Of a stretch of DNA of 64,000 nt, positions 1 to 9,960 are shown piece after piece. The number at the start of each line of letters is the position of its first letter. Within the stretch, counting starts at the first letter, position 1. The stretch comes from Hippasteria phrygiana (taxonomy: Eukaryota; Echinodermata; Asteroidea; Valvatida; Goniasteridae): positions 1,281,902 to 1,345,901 of the forward strand of contig JAZGUH010000222.1 in the NCBI GenBank assembly GCA_037893225.1, read 5' to 3'. The notes below the pieces were generated by a model. The model was given only the letters and a program-made list of their open reading frames with translations, made no database searches and had not been told where the DNA came from. A program made the position numbers and the translations under genes.

Positions 1-818
1 TTTTTGGTTTTAAGTATAAGTTTAGAATAATGGACAAGCTGTCAGTAAATCTGGGATAAGATGAAAAATATATTAAAACGTTCTAAATAAAGTATACAAT
101 CAGCGTACTCTGCTGACTCTGCAGACCCCGCAGACAGCACTTCATTGTAATAAGAAAGGGGCCTATTGTTAAGCAGTTTCATTCACATGCAAATTAGCCA
201 CCTCAGCTCTGGCTGGTGGCGGGAACCATGAAAAGGCTTTGATCCAGATATTCGCAGACTAAGCTTAGACTACGCTGTTTCCCAATATTGATGGCGGGCC
301 ATAATATATTGTTTGAAGATGATATAAAAAAAACTTAAGTTTTGCAACAAATAGTTACGAAAAAATCAAATTCCGCTGGCGCTACGTTTCGGAATCTATC
401 ACCAAATTCTGATTTGACCTGAACTTATCGTAAGTCTAAAAAATGAAAGTCTCACACATTGGATTTGAACACACAAATACAATCTATTCAAGACTTACAG
501 AAAGCTCCCTGCTTGTTTACTTGTTCCACCAGCAAAAGTGTTTACATTGTACTAGGGGTCGTAAAGGTCAAGGCAGTTACCTAATACTGTTATCTTAATT
601 GAAACACCGTGAAATCTTCAGGGTGGTAGATGTTGTTTACCGTTATGTATGACCGATGATAATCCTCAGTGGCCAGGGTCATTAAAAAACCGTGAAAAAA
701 CCCTTACGGGATTAGTGCAATAAGCCCCAGGTAAATATCCGTGAAACATCCCTTAGGGATTTATTTCACGGAAAAGTGGACTTTTAATGGGAATTTAAGG
801 GATTAGATGTTCATAGTG
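1..818. other. non-coding flank, no gene seen
   Basis: No convincing ORF or exon is visible. A short imperfect inverted repeat lies at about 690-771, between copies of 'ccgtgaaa' and 'tttcacgg', with 'cccttacggg' and 'cccttaggg' inside. From 819 onward the sequence matches a second site in the window (38729 onward), so this stretch is the part that is not shared. Confidence 0.5.
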
Positions 819-1429
819 TACCAAGCTTCATTGATGGGCAGATCAACAAGAGTCCTTCATAAAGTTTCAAAGAGGAGTTGAATTTCATTGTTTGTCACAA
901 ATGTGTATTAAAATCCGTACCAGTGCATGGAAAATTCAGAAATTACTTTTGATAATTAAAATGATTAAACTTAATTTTCACAGTTGTTGTGCTCTGTGGT
1001 TTGGTAAAAATGTTCACAGAAAAGTTAAGATAATTACCAAAAAACGTGCAACATTTCCTCACAGGAAAAGTACAAAAGAAAAATACTATATATACAAACT
1101 CCAACAGACGAAAATTACCACAGAAAAAAAGTACCACAGAAAAATAAGTAGGCCTACAACAGGAAAAAGGTACCACAGGAAAAAGGTACCACAGGAAAAA
1201 GGTACCACAGGAAAAAGGTACCACAGGAAAAAGTACCACAGGAAAAAGTACCACAGGAAAAAGTACCACAGGAATACCACAGGAATACCACAGGATACAC
1301 AGGAATACCACAGGAATTAGTCCTGTGGTAACGTCCGAAAAAACCACAGGACACTTCCTGTGGTAATGTCCTGTGGTAATGTCCTGTGGTATTTTTGTGT
1401 GGTAATACCACAGGACATTTTTGTAAGGG
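819..1429 (+). mobile_element. right end of a 'taccacagga'-array transposon, copy A
   Basis: Nearly identical to 38729-39707, which is the right part of a complete element inserted in the Polinton. It ends in the same terminus, reading 'ccacaggacatttttgtaaggg'-like sequence and stopping at 1429. Short tandem units built on 'ggtaccacaggaaaaa' run from about 1158 to 1280, then 'ataccacagga' units to about 1315. Copy A has far fewer units than copy B, so array length varies between copies. The match begins at 819 with the last bases of a captured coding exon (see 38643-38772). No transposase is visible. The ORFs across the array are translations of the repeat. Confidence 0.8.
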
Positions 1430-1488
1430 ACACGACAATATAATGATTATTATGAAAAGACCCTAAAATAGAGTGCAGAGTGTATTAA

Positions 1489-1587
1489 CCCTAACCCTCC
1501 AGGGTGGTCACATTGACTTGTGTGCAGAGTGCAGCAAGGTCAAGCTGTCACCACAGATGCACTGTGCTGTGTCTGGCAGGGTTAGGG
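1489..1587. mobile_element. small TTAA-flanked MITE (99 bp)
   Basis: Flanked by TTAA at 1485-1488 and 1588-1591. Its ends are 'ccctaaccct' and 'agggttaggg', a 10 bp inverted repeat. TTAA duplication is typical of piggyBac and Kolobok type transposition. The right TTAA is shared with the left edge of the next element. The resemblance to telomere repeats is only two units long. Confidence 0.55.
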
Positions 1588-1973
1588 TTAAAGGGGCTGT
1601 GTCGTCACGATCATAGCAGGCTTGAGGCTGTACACTGAATCCCGAACTGAGATGAACGCAGATGCCACGACCGCGCGCGCGCTGACCTACAGGGCGCGCG
1701 CGCCAGATCAGATTACAATTGCAATGACTGCTGCATGCATGATCCTGTAGTTATGATACATACATGTACTGCATGTACAAGTATTCTTTATGCGTTTGTG
1801 CCACCAAAAATATACGATAGGCCTACAGTCGAACATAGTCCGTACCACCCACCCGCCGGGCAAAGTGTACCATGACAGAACCAAAGGAAAATAAGTAAAT
1901 AAGTAAATCTGTATTTATAATTGTAAAATAAATAATGTACCAGCCCCTTCCTATACAAAAATAAAGTTGTAGG

Positions 1974-2214
1974 CAGCGGCGTAGCCAGGGTTGTCTCCAT
2001 AGGGGGGCGATTGGGGGGACTGGATGTTCCAGTGGGGGGGGGGGGGGGGGGGGGGGCGCTCACAGTGATTGTTCTTTATAATGCTATTATTTTCTGCGTT
2101 TGCGGAATTTTCAGTGGGGGGGGGGGAGCGACTGGGGGGGCGACGATTTTTTAGGGGGGGGGGGGGGGGGGCATGCGCCCCCCAAGCCCCCCCCCCCCCT
2201 TAGCTACGCCACTG
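1974..2214. mobile_element. hAT-like MITE nested in the foldback left arm
   Basis: A 241 bp element with ends 'cagcggcgtagc' and 'gctacgccactg', flanked by identical 8 bp copies of 'gttgtagg' (1966-1973 and 2215-2222). An 8 bp target copy with a CAG-type terminus fits hAT transposons. The mirror arm near 4935 lacks it, which gives an empty-site comparison inside the same window. The interior is mostly G and C homopolymer runs. A partial relative sits at 9836-9960. Confidence 0.75.
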
Positions 2215-3446
2215 GTTGTAGGCCTATGTATCAAAATAAATTTTGACTACAATCGGCTGTGCGTGCAAATCAAAGTAAAACAGCTATACTCATGGTGATA
2301 TTGAGTCCACGACCTTGTGTTACATTTGACGGCAGGACTTTATGGAAAGTTACATCATAAGAGATATTTCAACACTATCAAATCATAAACACAATAATAC
2401 CAGTTATTACAATAAATAATATACGCCAATGAAATGAGATTTCACCAGTGGCGAGTAAATCAGTGTCGAAAAGTGGGGAAAATTATTGAATTTATCAATG
2501 AAGTACTGCATCTCGAACTGTTCTCAACGGGGGATACCCCCGCCCCAAACACCGCTTGAAATTTGAAACATCACTTTGTGTACAATTTCCCCTTTTTTTC
2601 TATTTGTTTACGAAACAAAAAAGAAATACAAATCGGCGGGCCCATGAACTCCTTCCCCGTGTTTACGCCACTGGCGCACAGATCCCCACATCACTATGAT
2701 AAAGATGACTACCGAAGAAACAAAGAAATAGACACCCCGACAAATATTCAAACAACCCTAATTTTCACCTGTTTTGCACGAATTATTCGCTTATTATTAT
2801 TTCTTTTTATGACATGAACAATTCACATACCGAGTACATGGATCGGATGTCCATTCACATGTACATTACATGTAGACTTGATGTGCGGAAATATTGTTTC
2901 ACACAGCGAGTTGTTGACAAGTGCCAGTGGAATAGCGACCAAGTGAAGTTGTTTCACAGGCCATTGTTTATGCCAGGAAATAATAAAAAATACAAACACT
3001 TTTGAGAGCTGTTTTCATAAAGTCCCATCTAGCCCCTAAAAAGGCCCTGCTACAGGCAGCAAACAAATCTGACGTCATAAGACAGTCCTCTTTTTGTCTC
3101 TAGCACTAGGCACAAAAGATGAATCTCTCTTTATGACGTCATATTTGTTTGCTGCCCGCAGCGGCGACTTTGAGACAAACGGCACAAGCGGGCAAGACAG
3201 GACTTGATAAAAAATGTTTTAACATCTCTCAGAAGTAACTTCTTTATTATTTCATGGCAGTACTTAATCTACATACAGCTACAAAATGAAGAAGATTTCT
3301 CTCTGCAATCAGCATCCCCTTTTGTGGCCTAAATGTAAATATAAACAGTATTATACATGTAAATTAGAACAGAGATGTTTTCTCTTTTGCCCTGTCCCGA
3401 CGTATTATACTCAGTGCTTTCCGAGAGCCTGTGTGAAAAAAATTCA

Positions 3447-3529
3447 CAGGCTTACTCGGGCGGGATTCGAACCCACGACTTCCTGCTTACTAGTACAGAC
3501 GTCTTAACCACACGACCACCGAGCTTGCC
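3447..3529 (-). repeat. tRNA-like (SINE-type) sequence at the foldback centre
   Basis: On the minus strand this reads as a tRNA-like pol III promoter. An A-box-like stretch 'tggtcgtgtggttaagacg' is followed by a B-box 'gggttcgaatccc', with spacing that would suit a tRNA with a long variable arm. The B-box half is repeated on the plus strand at about 3636-3680 in the other arm; the A-box half lies largely in the spacer. A tRNA-derived SINE head is more likely than a working tRNA gene, because no clean acceptor stem is formed. Confidence 0.5.
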
Positions 3530-5327
3530 GGGGTCGGCTGGCCGATTGGAATCCAATGCAGCAGCGGGTACCGCGTAATCAATCAGAAGATGGAATGTTT
3601 GCGTCGGGGATGATGTAAATTAGATGTCTGTACTAGTAAGCAGGAAGTCGTGGGTTCGAATCCCGCCCGAGTAAGCCTGTGAATTTTTTCACACAGGCTC
3701 TCGGAAAGCACTGAGTATAATACGTCGGGACAGGGCAAAAGAGAAAACATCTCTGTTCTAATTTACATGTATAATACTGTTTATATTTACATTTAGGCCA
3801 TGAAAGGGGATGCTGATTGCTGAGAGAAATCTTTTTCATTTTGTAGTTGTATGTAGATTAAGTACTGCCATGAAATAATAAAGAAGTTACTTCTGAGAGA
3901 TGTAAAAACATTTTTTATCAAGTCCTGTCTTGCCCGCTTGTGCCGTTTGTCTCAAAGTCGCCGCTGCGGGCAGCAAACAAATCTGACGTCATAAGAGAGA
4001 TTCATCTTTTGTGCCTAGTGCTAGAGACAAAAAGAGGACTCTGTCTTATGACGTCAGATTTGTTTGCTGCCTGTAGCAGGGCCTTTTAGACAAATATCAT
4101 ATGGGACTTTATGAAAACAGCTCTCAAAAGTTAGTTTTTTTTATTATTTCCTAGCATAAACAATGGCCTGTGAAACAACTTCAATTGGTCGCTATTCCAC
4201 TGGCACTTGTCAACAACTCGCTGTGTGAAACAATATTTCCGCACATCAAGTCTACATGTAATGTAGGCCCTACATGTGAATGTACAGTACATACATTACA
4301 TGTACAGTACATCCGATCCATGTACTCGGTATGTGAATTGTTCATGTCATAAAAAGTAATAATAATAAGCGAATAATTCGTGCAAAACAGGTGAAAATTT
4401 GGGTTGTTTGAATATTTGTCGGGGTGTTTATTTCTTTGTTTCTTCGGTAGTCATCTTTATCATGTGGGGATCTGTGCGCCAGTGGCGTAAACACGGGGAA
4501 GGAGTTCAGGGGCCCGCCGATTTGTATTTCCTTTTTGTTTCGTAAACAAATCTTTTTTAAATGGGGAAATTGTACACAAAGTGATGTTTCAAATTTCAAG
4601 CGGTGTTTGGGGCGGGGGTATCCCCCGTTGAGAACAGTTCGAGATGCAGTACTTCGTTGACAAATTCAATAATTTTCCCCACTTTTCGACACGGATTTAC
4701 TCGCCACTGGTGAACTAAAAAAAATTATTATTTATTGGTAATAACTGTTATTATGAATGTGTTTATTATTTGATAGTGTTGAAATAACTCTTATGATGTA
4801 ACTTTCCATAAAGTCCTGCCGTCAAATGTAACACAAGGTCGTGGACTCAATATCGCCATCAGTATAGCTGTTTTACTTTGATTTGCTCATCATTGCAATC
4901 ACAGCCGATTTTAGTCAACATTTATTTCGATACATAGGCCTACAACTTTCTTTTTGTATAGGAAGGGGCTGGTACATTATTTATTTTACAATTATAAATA
5001 CAGATTTACTTATTTACGTTTGGTTCTGTCACGGTACATTTTGGCGTTTGCCCGGCGGGTGGGTGGCACGGACTATGTTTGACTGTAGGCCTATCGTATA
5101 TTTTTGGTGGCACAAACACATACAGAATACTTTTACATGCAGTATGTATCATAACTACAGGATCATGCATGCAGCAGTCATTGCAATTGTAATCTGATCT
5201 GGCGCGCGCGCCCTGTAGGTCAGCGCGCGCGCGGTCGTGGCATCTGCGTTTATCTCAGTTCGGGATTCAGTGTACAACCTCAAGTCTGCTATGATCGTGA
5301 CGACACAGCCCCTTTAAGTGTTTTTTT

Positions 5328-5560
5328 ATTACCCTAACCCTCCTCAATCCTCCAAAATCCTCATGGTGGTTTTGGAGGATTTTGGAGGATTGAGGATGAA
5401 TGGTGATTGAAGCAAAGGATTTTGGAGGATTGAGGATGAATGGTGATTGAAGCACCGAAGGGTTTTGGAGGATTGAGGATTTATGGTGATTGAAGCACAG
5501 GAGGATTTTGGAGGATTGAGGATGGTTCCTAGCAATAAGGGCCTAGGGGGTTAGGGTTAA
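5328..5560. mobile_element. MITE with internal minisatellite
   Basis: The ends read 'accctaaccctcc' on the left and 'ggggttagggttaa' on the right, the same termini as the element at 1489-1587. TTAA is intact on the right (5557-5560) and altered to 'atta' on the left. The interior (about 5341-5523) is about four imperfect tandem copies of a unit of about 40 bp built on 'ggattttggaggattgagg'. The minus-strand ORFs here simply translate the repeat. Confidence 0.55.
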
Positions 5561-5774
5561 TCAAAAGATTCAGTTTTCTTCCATTTAGTTCACAGTAGGG
5601 GGGGAGGGGGGGGGGAAGTCCATTTAATTGAAATGCTCATCAGTCAGAGCACAGCCACAGCAGCTTTAAAATGGTCCACAAAAATAATTTTCCTTTTTTG
5701 GAAATGAACAGAATACACCCTCTGATTCAATTACTTCTGATACATTTAAACAATGTTAATAAGAAATGACTTAC

Positions 5775-6146
5775 GCCTTTCGCAGACCACCCTTTTCAGG
5801 TTGTTACAATTGTCAGCCCTGAAATGGGAACTTCCACTTCGTTTGAAGACAAGACATTTTTTGTTGTTTGTTCCTCCTTGCAGTGGCTTTGTCCCGTCTA
5901 AGAATGTTTCCCTAGAACCCCAAACCCATTCACCATCATCTCCCAGCTTGCCATCTGTCCAAAAGTGGTCAGGCAATGAAGGCATGAGCAGAAACGTCTC
6001 TTCTGCTATGCTGGTAACAACAGGTAGATAGTAACCATTACTGGAACAGAGGACCCTTGCATCTGCATGATTCTTCCTGCCCAAGGATTCATAATTCCTA
6101 TAGCATGACTCACTGAATGCGTGCTCTGTTGTGCTGCAGGGATTTT
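5775..6146 (-). CDS. C-type lectin-like domain exon
   Basis: A 372 bp internal exon of a host gene on the minus strand. The upstream edge is an acceptor ('tattttccag') and the downstream edge is a donor ('gtaagtca'). Both junctions are phase 1, the usual arrangement for shuffled extracellular modules. The translation has six cysteines in the long-form C-type lectin order: a PCS start, 'ESCY', 'LCSS', 'KKCL', 'ADNC' and 'VVCE'. It also has the core 'FWTDGKLGDDGEWVWG', equivalent to the WIGL region. The Ca-binding EPN/QPD tripeptide is not seen, so classical sugar binding is doubtful. The domain would be extracellular. No other exon of this gene could be identified nearby. Confidence 0.8.
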
Positions 6147-7073
6147 CTGGAAAATATAATAGAACGATGAGCTTTTGAACAAAAATAGAACACAAAATAC
6201 ATGAAGAGGAATAAAGGGAGGTGTAAAAGGAAGGGGAAATATCAATGAAAACCTTAGATGTGATTTCCTATTCAAAATGGACAGGCAGATGTGATTTGGA
6301 CAAAGGGTGGCCAAAATCACATCCTGAAGCCTGTACACTGTTGTCCCACCTGGACAAACTAGAGTACATTTGTACCTTCTGGGTTTAACAGCTAATACAT
6401 TAAACCGCAATGTGATTCTCGGCTCTGGATGTGATTTGTTGACCCCTCATTGTTAAAATCAAATCCACCTACATTGTAAAGCCTCCAGCCATTTTGGAAT
6501 AGAAATTTAACAGTTTCAAATTTCTTTCCTTGAGCTATTACACTAACAATCCAGTGGATCAGCAACGCTTGTGTTTCCCTTTTTGTTAGCGATTTTTACA
6601 CTATGATCAGAACTGAAACATGTATATATGGCCTGTCTATATTGATTCGATCTGAGGCCTCGAACCATCTCCCAACCAAACTGCCCTCCAGGAGTAAGCA
6701 AAAAGAAATCAATTTTGTACTGAATTGATTGTGGACTGTGTCAACTTGCATCCGTAGCCAATGTTGATCAAGTCAGGAAACAGCTTGATCAATTCTCATC
6801 ATGGGGGCCATGTACATTGTATGTGGGCAAGAGTATGGGAGATAGAAATAGACTGATAAGGCAGTGGCGTACAAATGTATGTCTTGGGGCTTGAGACATT
6901 ACCCACTGCCCCACCCTTAGGTTGTCAATTAATAATTGTTTTTAGTTGTATGAGTTTGTAGTGGCGACGTGTGTGGCCTATTTCAGAATAGTATAATACA
7001 ATGTACATATGTCTAAAATGGCGTTACCGTCCAATGTCAAAGAACCTTTTTTGGCGGAAAAGAATTCTGGAAA
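6147..7073. other. intron or intergenic DNA, nothing recognised
   Basis: No ORF with protein-like character, no repeat family match within the window and no RNA gene is visible. The proximal part is presumably intron upstream of the lectin exon. Confidence 0.4.
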
Positions 7074-7244
7074 ATGATGGCCCCTAGTCAAATCCTGGAT
7101 GTGATGAAGCCTCAACCTCAGAGTTATGACGTGGGTGTACAGTACATGTACAGTGGGTGGGAACACGCCCCTGAAGATCAAGCTTTTATAAGCAGGATGA
7201 ATATGGCCATGGCACTCAGGGGGCAACCCACACCTGTACATGCA
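7074..7244 (+). CDS. possible first coding exon of an unidentified host gene
   Basis: Two consecutive ATGs (7074 and 7077) open a 57-codon reading frame ending exactly at a good donor, 'gca|gtaagt', in phase 0. The translation begins MMAPSQILDVMKPQPQSYD and is not low-complexity. An acceptor 'tcttttgcag' at 7694 is followed by an open frame in phase 0 to 7955, which could be a second exon. I recognise no domain in either part. The call rests only on an open frame plus a splice signal, so it could be chance. Confidence 0.25.
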
Positions 7245-7364
7245 GTAAGTTATACATTGCACAACTGCAAGCACTGATTGTATATCCTGGCCAGTAACCG
7301 GGGCTTGGGGTTGACAAAAGAATGGTACGTTGAAGTCCCCAAGCAATGGCCTCCCAGGGGGGAC

Positions 7365-7480
7365 ACCAATATTATTCTTCCCGTTCCCACGCGTGCGGAC
7401 GGGAAGGAACGCCCCATTGTTCTTAATCTCCCCGTTCCCCCGCGTGCGCACGGGCCCCGTTCTGCACGCGTTCCTGATTT
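7365..7480 (+). repeat. dispersed GC-rich repeat, copy 1
   Basis: Contains 'aatattattcttcccgttcc' followed by 'cacgcgtgcg'-type motifs. The same sequence occurs inverted at about 11225-11425. Each copy has internal inverted 'ccgttc..cgcgtg..cac' blocks, which suggests a short palindromic MITE. Boundaries are uncertain. Confidence 0.55.
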
Positions 7481-8823
7481 ACATCAATACAATAGCGCGG
7501 TCACGGTGCGTGAGCTGCCATTGTGTGAACACCTTGGCCCCCTGAACAGCGGTTTGTGCCAAGAAGTATCCGTTGTACATAGAAGTATGTTTATAATTGA
7601 GGCCGACAGTGTAGAGAAATGTTGCTAAAGAAGAATTCGTTGTACAGTTTAATACAACACGATCGTCTTAAACATGTTTTCATTTCTTTTGCAGGTACAT
7701 CAAGGTGAAGAGGCATCTGTATTAAGCTTGGAAATGAATTTATTTTATTTTGTTTGCCGGGGGATTTTTAAACATGTGGGTGGCAGAAACATATTCGAGT
7801 CGGCATGTGAACTCGGCACAAATGTGAATTCCAGAGGAAAATCCCGCTGCAGCGTTGATTATTTCCCCATAATTATTTGTTTGTGTGCCGATGGCCCCGG
7901 AACTGTCGTCGAATATAAACGCATAATTCATATCAAAAAGTGTTGTTTTATGGTGTAGAGAACAAGACTGGAACAAAAACTGCCCATGCCAAAAATGGCT
8001 GAGGAATTTCAGCGATATTTCCTGTAAACATCGAACAAAAATATTTCTTTCTGATTGGCGGGAAATTTTTAATGTTTTTTTTTTTTTTTTTTTTTTTTTG
8101 ACGACTAAAAAACTAATGAGGATTTCGGGTAAAATAAGAATTTGAAGGGATTTTTTGCACAACGCTGATTGCCGCCCAGGGTCGTTATATACAGCCCATT
8201 GCCCCCCCCCCCCCCCCCCCCAATTTTTTTTTTAGTTTTGTTTTGTTTTGTTTTTTATTTGCGAGAGGATGACAATTTCTTTTCGATCCTGCATTTTATG
8301 AAGTTTTCGTCAAAACAACGCGGGTTTTTCCTTCTTAGGTGGGGGTTTAGGGAAGGCCTATACACTGCTCGGATGTAGGCCTGTTTTCAAAACAGTTATA
8401 GTAGGCCTATATTTGTCAAAATTCCATAAATATTCCCAGGAAAATGTGGTTGACAAAAATTCAGCTGGTAACATTGGCTTCAATCGTAATTCTTCTGTTA
8501 TGTTGCCATGGCAGTTCTGTCGCATGGATACATCGAGTAACGTGTACTCGCAGAGTATTGTGTCACGTACGTTGCACGTGACGGGATTTTCCCAACGCTT
8601 CTATTGCAACTTGCAACACTCGTGGAAAAGTACCAGGTGTGTACCGCGGCTGTTTAAGTCGCGGGTCAAGTTGGTATGGGGTGCAAGCTGATTCAAGATT
8701 TCATCGTGGCTTTTGCTGTTATGTGACGCATTAAATAGCCGTGACAACCAGGTACTCATTGATATCACGCACCGAAGGCGTGCACGTCTTTGTACACGTA
8801 TGCCCCACCGATATGCCCATAAT
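7481..8823. other. non-coding, homopolymer runs
   Basis: Contains a T run at about 8074-8099 and a C run at about 8202-8221. Apart from the weak candidate exon starting at 7695, no supported gene is present. Confidence 0.4.
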
Positions 8824-8862
8824 GCAGCGGCCGCTGCATGCTGGGGGCTGGTAGTCGTACGG
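8824..8862 (+). promoter_or_regulatory. promoter-like motif: palindrome plus ZNF143/Staf-like site
   Basis: A perfect 16 bp palindrome 'tgcagcggccgctgca' overlaps a minus-strand sequence reading 'actaccagcccccagcatgc'. This resembles the ZNF143/Staf binding consensus (actac..tcccagcatgc) common in animal promoters. The surrounding 8500-9000 bp are CpG-richer than their neighbours. No transcript is defined, so a promoter role is inference. Confidence 0.35.
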
Positions 8863-9835
8863 TCATACGCTCCGCCGATCCCCAGGCGCTTCTCTGGCCC
8901 TTCGCGGTGCCGTGCGGGACGGTGTGTTGGAGCTATACATCTGGTGCCACGGACCGATATCTATATGTATGTCTTCTGGTACGATATTTTTGGGGCCCTT
9001 TCAGTTTAGGCTGATTTTGAGCTACATTTGTAGACTTGTTGCAAAAGATGCTATACCAGACCACCATGACGCCCTGCTGCATGATGAAGACCAATTTGAC
9101 TTGTGACAAGCTAAGATTAAGAACGCCATGACAAAGCTTGCCTAGGAAGAGCGCAGTGTTGCATCCACAGTTGGCCTCTGCACATTTACTAATTTATTGG
9201 ACACGGATATTCTCGCTCTTGGCAATAGATTTATCATGACACTTCCAATTATTTTACTCTAGTCTAATCACGTCAATTTGCTGAACGGTATTTACTTTAT
9301 TAAAGAACCAAATGTCTTTGTTGATTTTTAAACTCATCGAATCAATTTGTTTCGTTTATAAAGATTTTATGAAGATGCGTCGACATTTCCATCAAAATCC
9401 AGGCTGATGTCTGATAATAAATAGTAGCCTATCTGATAATAATAAAAACACTGATTGTTAATAATCAGGCAATTTTGTAATGTAATAAAGTTTGAGTACA
9501 TTTGGTAGTTTTTGTTCTATTTTGCCCTATTTTGCAGAATTTCAAAGGCGTATAGCAATTTAAAATGTGTAATTCTTCAGTCTATAAGTTGTACACAATG
9601 CACATACAGTTGCCAACGGCTGTTTACTGTAAGGGCGTCTGTCTAGCCAGTTTGGCTCATCGCCAAGAATGAGTGTGGGAACTGCCCTGGCGCGGCAAAA
9701 CAGACAGGTAGGTCGTTATGACGACGAGGTTACTCCACCAACGAGCTGAAACTAACATTTAGAGGACCGCCCAGATACATGTATAATTATGTGGATTTGA
9801 TACAGGGCATTTCCATAGTAACATTATCGCCTAGC

Positions 9836-9960
9836 AGCGGCGTAGCCAGGGTTGTCTCCATGGGGGGTGGGGGGGGGGGGGGGGTGGTAAGTGTTTTTTT
9901 ATATACAATACCATTATTTTCTGCATTTGCGAAATTTTCAGGGGGGGAGGGGGCGACTGG
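9836..9960. mobile_element. partial hAT-like MITE
   Basis: Starts 'cagcggcgtagccagggttg', matching the left end of the MITE at 1974-2214, and is followed by G-rich sequence. The matching right end and target copy are not visible, so this is a truncated or decayed copy. Confidence 0.55.

Larger units (their letters stand above)
1592..5313. mobile_element. 3.7 kb foldback (long inverted repeat) element, TTAA-flanked
   Basis: The two halves are inverted copies of each other. The outer ends read 'aggggctgtgtcgtcacgat' on the left and its reverse complement on the right. TTAA flanks the element at 1588-1591 and 5314-5317. The arms run roughly 1592-3515 and 3637-5313 around a spacer of about 120 bp; the left arm also carries a 241 bp insertion. 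The outer arms contain alternating GC runs ('gcgcgcgcgc') near 1672-1701 and their mirror at about 5200-5234. No transposase ORF is visible. The arms differ by scattered substitutions, so this is an old palindrome rather than an assembly artefact. Confidence 0.8.

Noticed and set aside
892..1438. ORFs of 94-142 codons near the left end
   Set aside because: Same array translated in copy A; not protein-coding.
1484..1591. Telomere-like 'ttaggg' sequence
   Set aside because: Only two units on each side, arranged as inverted ends of a small TTAA-flanked element; also present at 5330-5560.
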